Below the pieces are notes generated by a model. That model was given only the letters and a program-made list of their open reading frames with translations. It was not told the DNA's origin and ran no database searches. A stretch of 45,156 bases of DNA from Thermoplasmata archaeon (GTDB taxonomy: Archaea; Thermoplasmatota; Thermoplasmata; Thermoplasmatales; Thermoplasmataceae). Position 1 is the first letter of the stretch. Each line of letters begins with the position of its first letter. Positions 41,270 to 45,156 of this stretch are shown piece by piece. The stretch covers positions 1 through 45,156 of the forward strand of contig JAJYRA010000033.1 in assembly GCA_021794355.1 (NCBI GenBank), written 5' to 3'. A program made the translations under genes and the position numbers.

Positions 41270-41485
41270 TTAATCCGTCGTGGAGAGAAGACACTGGCTC
41301 ATGGGAACACAAAATGTCTGTTTTTTCCCCTTTTCGTTGGCTTCAGACTCAATTATATAAACAGCTTGATCTACTCCAACCAGTGTCCCCTTCATATACA
41401 ATTCAGGGGTCAAACTCTCCTGGTACTGCCCAAGAATTATAAATTTGATATTTTTACCTATGAGATCGGCGACATTCATGATCAT
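41270..41485 (-). CDS. Small LSm/Sm-like protein (71 aa), tentative
   Basis: 71 residues. LIGKNIKFIILGQYQESLTP then MKGTLVGVDQAVYIIESEAN and a last strand FCVPMSQCLLS. The spacing 'G-K-x-I-x-F...x-G-T-L-x-G-V-D-x-x-x-x-I' is reminiscent of the Sm1 motif of LSm proteins, and the size fits, but the Sm2 motif (I-R-G-x-x-I) is not visible. It would be an RNA-binding ring protein if the call is right; otherwise it is an unknown small beta-barrel. It is directly followed by the MscS gene (2 nt), so the two are co-transcribed. Confidence 0.45.
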   Translation of the reverse strand: MIMNVADLIGKNIKFIILGQYQESLTPELYMKGTLVGVDQAVYIIESEANEKGKKQTFCVPMSQCLLSTTD

Positions 41486-41566
41486 TGATTAAATCCTATT
41501 ATAAAAGCTGTTCAGCCCAAAATATATCTTAAACTTATTTATGGAATCAAAAAAATGTTTAAAAAA

Positions 41567-41737
41567 TTATGGTGTTATGAGGGAAACAAGAAATATTACA
41601 AACCCTACAACAACGAAATATTCTGTGTTTGTAATGTTGCTCGCGATAAACTTATAATACAGACCTCCCAGCTCAATTATGAACAGACCCAGAAAGAAAA
41701 GGGGATACCTCCAGGCTGATTTCATGTATTTTCCCAT
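41567..41737 (-). CDS. Small membrane protein at the end of the sdh operon (56 aa), possible SdhD
   Basis: A 56-residue gene starting ATG 41737, 5 nt after the sdhC stop. The product starts MGKYMKSAWRYPLFFLGLFI and has two hydrophobic helices (about 11-28 and 39-55) with positive residues at the N-terminus. Succinate dehydrogenases usually have a second small membrane subunit, and this position, size and hydrophobicity fit. There is no histidine, so it would not supply a heme ligand. The function is inferred from context only. Confidence 0.6.
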   Translation of the reverse strand: MGKYMKSAWRYPLFFLGLFIIELGGLYYKFIASNITNTEYFVVVGFVIFLVSLITP

Positions 41738-41742
41738 TCAAA

Positions 41743-42492
41743 TCACAACCTGAACAGCAGTATATTTAAGCCGAGTCCCGCTGCAACTCCTCTTATGTAC
41801 AGGTCTACCAGGAAAAATGATGCAAGGCTCATCCATGCAAATATTTCATGGTGTTCATTCAGTTTACTTATTCTATTGAAGACAGACCTCCTAGCACTTT
41901 TCTTGTTTACAGGGCAACTGTAACAATCTACATTCCCACCAATTACATGCCTGAAGAAGTGGCATGAGAACGTATATACGGTTGCAAGTGTGGTATTTAT
42001 TATGAGCAAAAGGACTCCAAGTGTAAACGTTCCCTTGTAATCCATGGCCACATATATGTCATAATAGAAGAATGGTAGGATTGCCACGGCCGCGTACCAG
42101 AAATATCTGTGAAGGTTCTCAAGCCTGAATATGTTTGTTTCTCCAGAATATAACCTTCCTCTTTTCTCTCCAACGAGGTCTGTTTTCTTGGAAACATCCT
42201 TGAAAGCAGAAACCTCACAGGCCACCGGATGCCTGAACAGATGCCTGTGATAATCCTTTCTGTATGCATAGCATGTGGCCCTGAATCCCGCAACCAGAGG
42301 TAAAACCAGTATAGTTGGGGAATAGAAAGGATCCGTTAAACCCTGAACAGGTTTAGGCAATGCGAATTCATACATAAGATAAATCGCGAGCAGGGCAAGC
42401 AGTACGAAGGACCAGAACCTCAACTCCCCAAACTCTCTGGGAAACCTGGCGATCTTTTCCATTTTTGTTTCTTCCTTTGTGCTAAAAGACAT
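41743..42492 (-). CDS. sdhC: Succinate dehydrogenase membrane subunit (SdhC-like)
   Basis: 249 aa. Five hydrophobic helices by eye: about 28-47, 60-80, 128-148, 155-178 and 215-237. It carries clusters of His and Cys at the membrane edges: CYAYRKDYHRHLFRHPVAC after the second helix and CHFFRHVIGGNVDCYSCPV after the fourth, which could bind heme or a metal. That is unlike the short bacterial SdhC/SdhD proteins and points to the archaeal single large membrane subunit. The start directly follows the sdhB stop (TAAATG). It anchors SdhAB and passes electrons to quinone; the cofactor is an inference. Confidence 0.72.
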   Translation of the reverse strand: MSFSTKEETKMEKIARFPREFGELRFWSFVLLALLAIYLMYEFALPKPVQGLTDPFYSPTILVLPLVAGFRATCYAYRKDYHRHLFRHPVACEVSAFKDVSKKTDLVGEKRGRLYSGETNIFRLENLHRYFWYAAVAILPFFYYDIYVAMDYKGTFTLGVLLLIINTTLATVYTFSCHFFRHVIGGNVDCYSCPVNKKSARRSVFNRISKLNEHHEIFAWMSLASFFLVDLYIRGVAAGLGLNILLFRL

Positions 42493-43245
42493 TTATTTCA
42501 CCACCTTCTCTTTCTTTCTTCTGTTTTTTATAATCATTGCAATGGGGTCATACTGTCTGTCCACGGCCCTCTCCTTTTCCTGTATAATAGCGTTGTCTGT
42601 TATCTTGATGTGTTCAGGACATACTTCAGTACAGCACTTTGTTATATTACAGTATCCCATTCCGCCTTCAACATCTAGCATCTTTGATCTATCAAGGCCA
42701 TCAAGGGGATGCATATCCCAGGATGCGGCCTTTACAATGTGTCTTGGGCCAAAGTAAGGGGTGAAATGTTCTCTCACCACATGGCAGACATCCATGCACA
42801 GGAAACACTCGATGCATCTCTTAAATTCCTTCGATCTTTCCACATCCTTAGGGTTAATTCTCCATGGTTTTTCGAGACCCTCCTTGGGTGTGAACATGGG
42901 GATCTTCCTTGCTATTTCCCAGTTTTTTGACACATCTGTTACAAGATCCTTGATTAGGGGGAACGCAGCCATTGGGGCCACTGTTATATGTTTCCCAATC
43001 TCATCCACTCTTGTCTTGCACATAAGTGATGGCTTTCCATTAATTTCCGCACTACACGATCCACACTTTCCAGCCTTGCAGTTCCATCTTATGGATACGG
43101 TTGGATCAATTTTTTCTTCAACGTATCTAACAGTGTCAAGAACTACCATCCCATCCACATAAGGAACGTTGTACTCAACAAATTTTCCCTCTTTTTCTGT
43201 TTCAGGATCAAACCTGAAAACATTAATTTTAATATCCTCACTCAT
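42493..43245 (-). CDS. sdhB: Succinate dehydrogenase iron-sulfur subunit
   Basis: 250 aa. The N-terminal plant-type [2Fe-2S] domain has Cys56, Cys61, Cys64 and Cys76 (NCKAGKCGSCSAEINGKPSL then MC). The C-terminal domain has CIECFLCMDVC (Cys144, 147, 150, 154) and CNITKCCTEVCP (Cys199, 204, 205, 209), together ligating the [4Fe-4S] and third cluster. These pass electrons from the flavin to the membrane subunits. The start overlaps the sdhA stop by ATGA (43242-43245), with a gaggtg Shine-Dalgarno just before. Confidence 0.94.
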   Translation of the reverse strand: MSEDIKINVFRFDPETEKEGKFVEYNVPYVDGMVVLDTVRYVEEKIDPTVSIRWNCKAGKCGSCSAEINGKPSLMCKTRVDEIGKHITVAPMAAFPLIKDLVTDVSKNWEIARKIPMFTPKEGLEKPWRINPKDVERSKEFKRCIECFLCMDVCHVVREHFTPYFGPRHIVKAASWDMHPLDGLDRSKMLDVEGGMGYCNITKCCTEVCPEHIKITDNAIIQEKERAVDRQYDPIAMIIKNRRKKEKVVK

Positions 43246-44963
43246 TCATACACCTCGGGTTTTACGTAGGCTTTGTATTCTTCTGGCATCTCTTCGGCTG
43301 GCTTTACCTCAAATACCATATTCCCATCATCACCAAGGTAGGTGACTATGTTAACCTTCCAAGCTGGGTCTTTCTTGGGGAAATCCGATCTTGCGTGGGC
43401 ACCTCTACTCTCCTTCCTCATGGAAGCGCATGTGGCAATAGCTTCACATGAAACCAGCATATTTCCCAGCTCAAGACATCCAAGGAGTCCGTGGTTGTAT
43501 CTTAATCCTCCCTTAGTTCCCACTTCTTTGAACTCTTCCTTTAATCCCTCGATAATTTCCATTGCTTTCTGAAGATGTTCTTCATCTCTCATAATACCCA
43601 CATTCTCACTCATGCATGCGGTCAGCCTGTCTATGAGATCATAGGGATTCTTTCCATCATCCCTGAAGAAATGCATTACATAGGATTTTATTTTTTCAAT
43701 CTCTTCCGCTGGAATTTCCTCAATTTTGGAACTCCTGGCATAATTTACTGCAGCATCCCCTGCTCTTTTTCCGAAAACCAGTATATCTGCCAGTGAATTA
43801 CCTCCCAGTCTGTTTGCTCCGTGCAAGCCGGATGCTACCTCTCCAGCTGCAAATAGATTTTCAAGGTTGGTCTTTTCAGTTTCAGCATCCACCTGGATAC
43901 CGCCCATCATGTAGTGGACAGTGGGTGCAACCTCCATCTTCTCCTTTGTAATATCAACACCAGCAAATTCCAGGAACTGCTGGTACATTGCGGGTAATTT
44001 GTGCTTTATGAAATCAGGACCCTTGTTGGTTATATCAAGATAAACTCCACCGTGCTCTGTTCCCCTTCCTTCCATTATCTCTCTATAGTTCGCCCTCGCG
44101 ACCACATCCCTGGCGTCCAGTTCCTTTTTCTGTGGTGAATATTTGAGCATATATCTTTCTCCTTTGGAATTTAGGAGAATACCTCCTTCCCCCCTAACAC
44201 CTTCAGTAACAAGTAGACCTTTCACCCCAGGCGGATACACCATTCCAGTGGGATGAAACTGGATCATTTCCATATCCCTGAGTTTAACCCCAGCCCTATA
44301 TGCCATTCCAACTCCATCTCCTGTAGATTCCCAGGAGTTAGAAGTTACCTTGTAGACCCTTCCGGATCCTCCGGTTGCTATAACAACTGTTTTGGCCTTG
44401 AAGAGAAAGGTTTTACCTGTATCCATTTTTATTCCATAAGCACCAATTATTTTGTCCCCTTTCCTTATGAGGTCAACAATATACATTTCATCATAGAAGG
44501 GAATATTCCTGTGCAGAACCTGATCCTCAAGGGTCTTTATCAATTCAAGTCCCGTTCTGTCCCCAATATGGGCCAGTCTCCTGTATGTATGTGCTCCAAA
44601 GGCTCTCTGCATTATTCTTCCATCAGGAGTCCTGTCAAAAAGTGCTCCGTATTTTTCCAATTCCAGAACTCTTTCTGGGGCTTCTTTTCCAAGGATTTCG
44701 GCCATTTTCCAGTTGGATATATAAACGCCTTCCTCTATAATATCACCGTAATGAACCATCCAGTTATCCTTTGGGTCCACATTGCCTAGAGCTGCTGCGA
44801 TACCCCCCTCAGCCATAACTGTATGCGCCTTTCCCAGGAGAGATTTAGTAACCATAACGGGCTTAAGACCAGCATCATTCACCGATATTGCTGCCCTCAT
44901 TCCAGCACCGCCGGCCCCAATGATCAGAACATCAGTCTCGACGGTTTCAATTTCATTATTCAT
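43242..44963 (-). CDS. sdhA: Succinate dehydrogenase flavoprotein subunit
   Basis: 573 aa. The dinucleotide-binding loop is IIGAGGAGMRAAI (14-26), and the covalent FAD attachment site is KAHTVMAEGGIAAALG with His47. Substrate and catalytic blocks MEMIQFHPTGMVYPPGVKG, LVTEGVRGEGGILLNSKGER and HYMMGGIQVD, and the FAD-binding GEVASGLHGANRLGGNSLAD follow in the usual order. It oxidises succinate to fumarate at the inner face of the membrane. It is the first gene of the operon; a strong Shine-Dalgarno AGGTGG (complement of 44970-44975) lies 6 nt before the ATG, and a TATA-like box is further upstream. Confidence 0.96.
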   Translation of the reverse strand: MNNEIETVETDVLIIGAGGAGMRAAISVNDAGLKPVMVTKSLLGKAHTVMAEGGIAAALGNVDPKDNWMVHYGDIIEEGVYISNWKMAEILGKEAPERVLELEKYGALFDRTPDGRIMQRAFGAHTYRRLAHIGDRTGLELIKTLEDQVLHRNIPFYDEMYIVDLIRKGDKIIGAYGIKMDTGKTFLFKAKTVVIATGGSGRVYKVTSNSWESTGDGVGMAYRAGVKLRDMEMIQFHPTGMVYPPGVKGLLVTEGVRGEGGILLNSKGERYMLKYSPQKKELDARDVVARANYREIMEGRGTEHGGVYLDITNKGPDFIKHKLPAMYQQFLEFAGVDITKEKMEVAPTVHYMMGGIQVDAETEKTNLENLFAAGEVASGLHGANRLGGNSLADILVFGKRAGDAAVNYARSSKIEEIPAEEIEKIKSYVMHFFRDDGKNPYDLIDRLTACMSENVGIMRDEEHLQKAMEIIEGLKEEFKEVGTKGGLRYNHGLLGCLELGNMLVSCEAIATCASMRKESRGAHARSDFPKKDPAWKVNIVTYLGDDGNMVFEVKPAEEMPEEYKAYVKPEVYE

Positions 44964-45002
44964 TCAATTCCACCTAATCTATATGTGTATTATTTCATAG
45001 GT

Positions 45003-45018
45003 ATAAATTTTTTATAAT
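45003..45018 (-). promoter_or_regulatory. TATA-like box of the sdh operon
   Basis: On the minus strand, aattataaaaaatttat lies about 45-55 nt before the sdhA ATG, so the mRNA would have a leader of about 20-30 nt that includes the Shine-Dalgarno, unlike the leaderless genes elsewhere in this window. Confidence 0.5.
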
Positions 45019-45054
45019 TACTAAATAGTCAGGTTGTGATTTCTGTTAACCATG

Positions 45055-45156
45055 TTAACACAAACCTTTGGAAGTTATCATCTGTTTGATGCTTAAACTT
45101 CGTGGATACAACCCAGTACCCTCTATCCCGTTCACAAACGCTTCAGGGATTGCTTT
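45055..45156 (-). CDS. Possible 3' end of a gene continuing past the window edge
   Basis: A minus-strand frame open from the window edge to TAA 45055-45057, 33 codons: KAIPEAFVNGIEGTGLYPRS, then LSIKQMITSKGLC. The peptide has plausible amino-acid use, but the piece is too short to identify. It may be the tail of the gene upstream of sdhA or a chance opening. Confidence 0.25.
   Translation of the reverse strand, partial: KAIPEAFVNGIEGTGLYPRSLSIKQMITSKGLC

Noticed and set aside
1-45156. tRNA or rRNA genes
   Set aside because: No T-loop (ggttcraatcc) with matching acceptor stem and no rRNA-like stretch was found by eye on either strand.

Overview
The window reads as a chromosomal segment of a Thermoplasmatales archaeon (relatives of Thermoplasma, Ferroplasma, Cuniculiplasma). 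The AT-rich DNA encodes archaeal versions of core genes: TiaS, Hel308, Trm5-type methyltransferase, fibrillarin, aEF1-beta, archaeal AlaRS, archaeal 2,3-BPG-independent phosphoglycerate mutase, DUF2070. A/T-rich TATA-like boxes about 25-32 nt before several start codons suggest leaderless mRNAs. The genus is an inference from gene content; no rRNA or tRNA gene was seen.

Layout. 1-3489 is an accessory patch: copies of a 312-bp repeat with short inverted ends flank a transposase relic and an unrecognised four-gene minus-strand cassette (874-2833). 3509-9705 is a tight minus-strand operon: hel308, a Trm5-family gene, uppS, tiaS, an AK6/Fap7-type kinase and a CDP-alcohol phosphatidyltransferase. 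9979-13063 is a plus-strand operon (pyrimidine reductase, ahcY, apgM) converging on a minus-strand operon (Zn-ribbon, aEF1-beta, glycosyltransferase, glmM-like; 13079-15997). 16088-22076 is accessory DNA: transposase relics, a family of secreted proteins with a tandem duplication, and an apparently ORF-less group II intron. 22077-30449 is a plus-strand block: a small gene coupled to fibrillarin, alaS, an M50 homologue without its zinc motif, an NAD kinase whose conserved N-terminus has no ordinary start codon, and DUF2070; aroC converges on it with a 69-nt overlap. 31580-40353 is again variable: an MscS channel, a large repeat adhesin broken by an in-frame TAG, an intact ISAzo13-like element 29 bp upstream of that adhesin, an AbiEi/AbiEii toxin-antitoxin pair and further relics. 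40350-44963 holds an MscS channel, a small LSm-like ORF and the succinate dehydrogenase operon with a previously uncalled 56-residue membrane protein.

How it works together: housekeeping operons (tRNA modification, polyprenol and phospholipid synthesis, repair, translation, methyl cycle, glycolysis, sugar-nucleotide supply, respiration) are separated by patches where mobile elements, surface-protein genes and possible defence genes turn over. The best candidates for something undescribed are the repeat-bounded cassette at 874-2833, the ORF-less group II intron with a duplicated internal block, the inactive M50 homologue, and the doubly damaged surface adhesin. All family calls come from reading motifs by eye; no database search was run.
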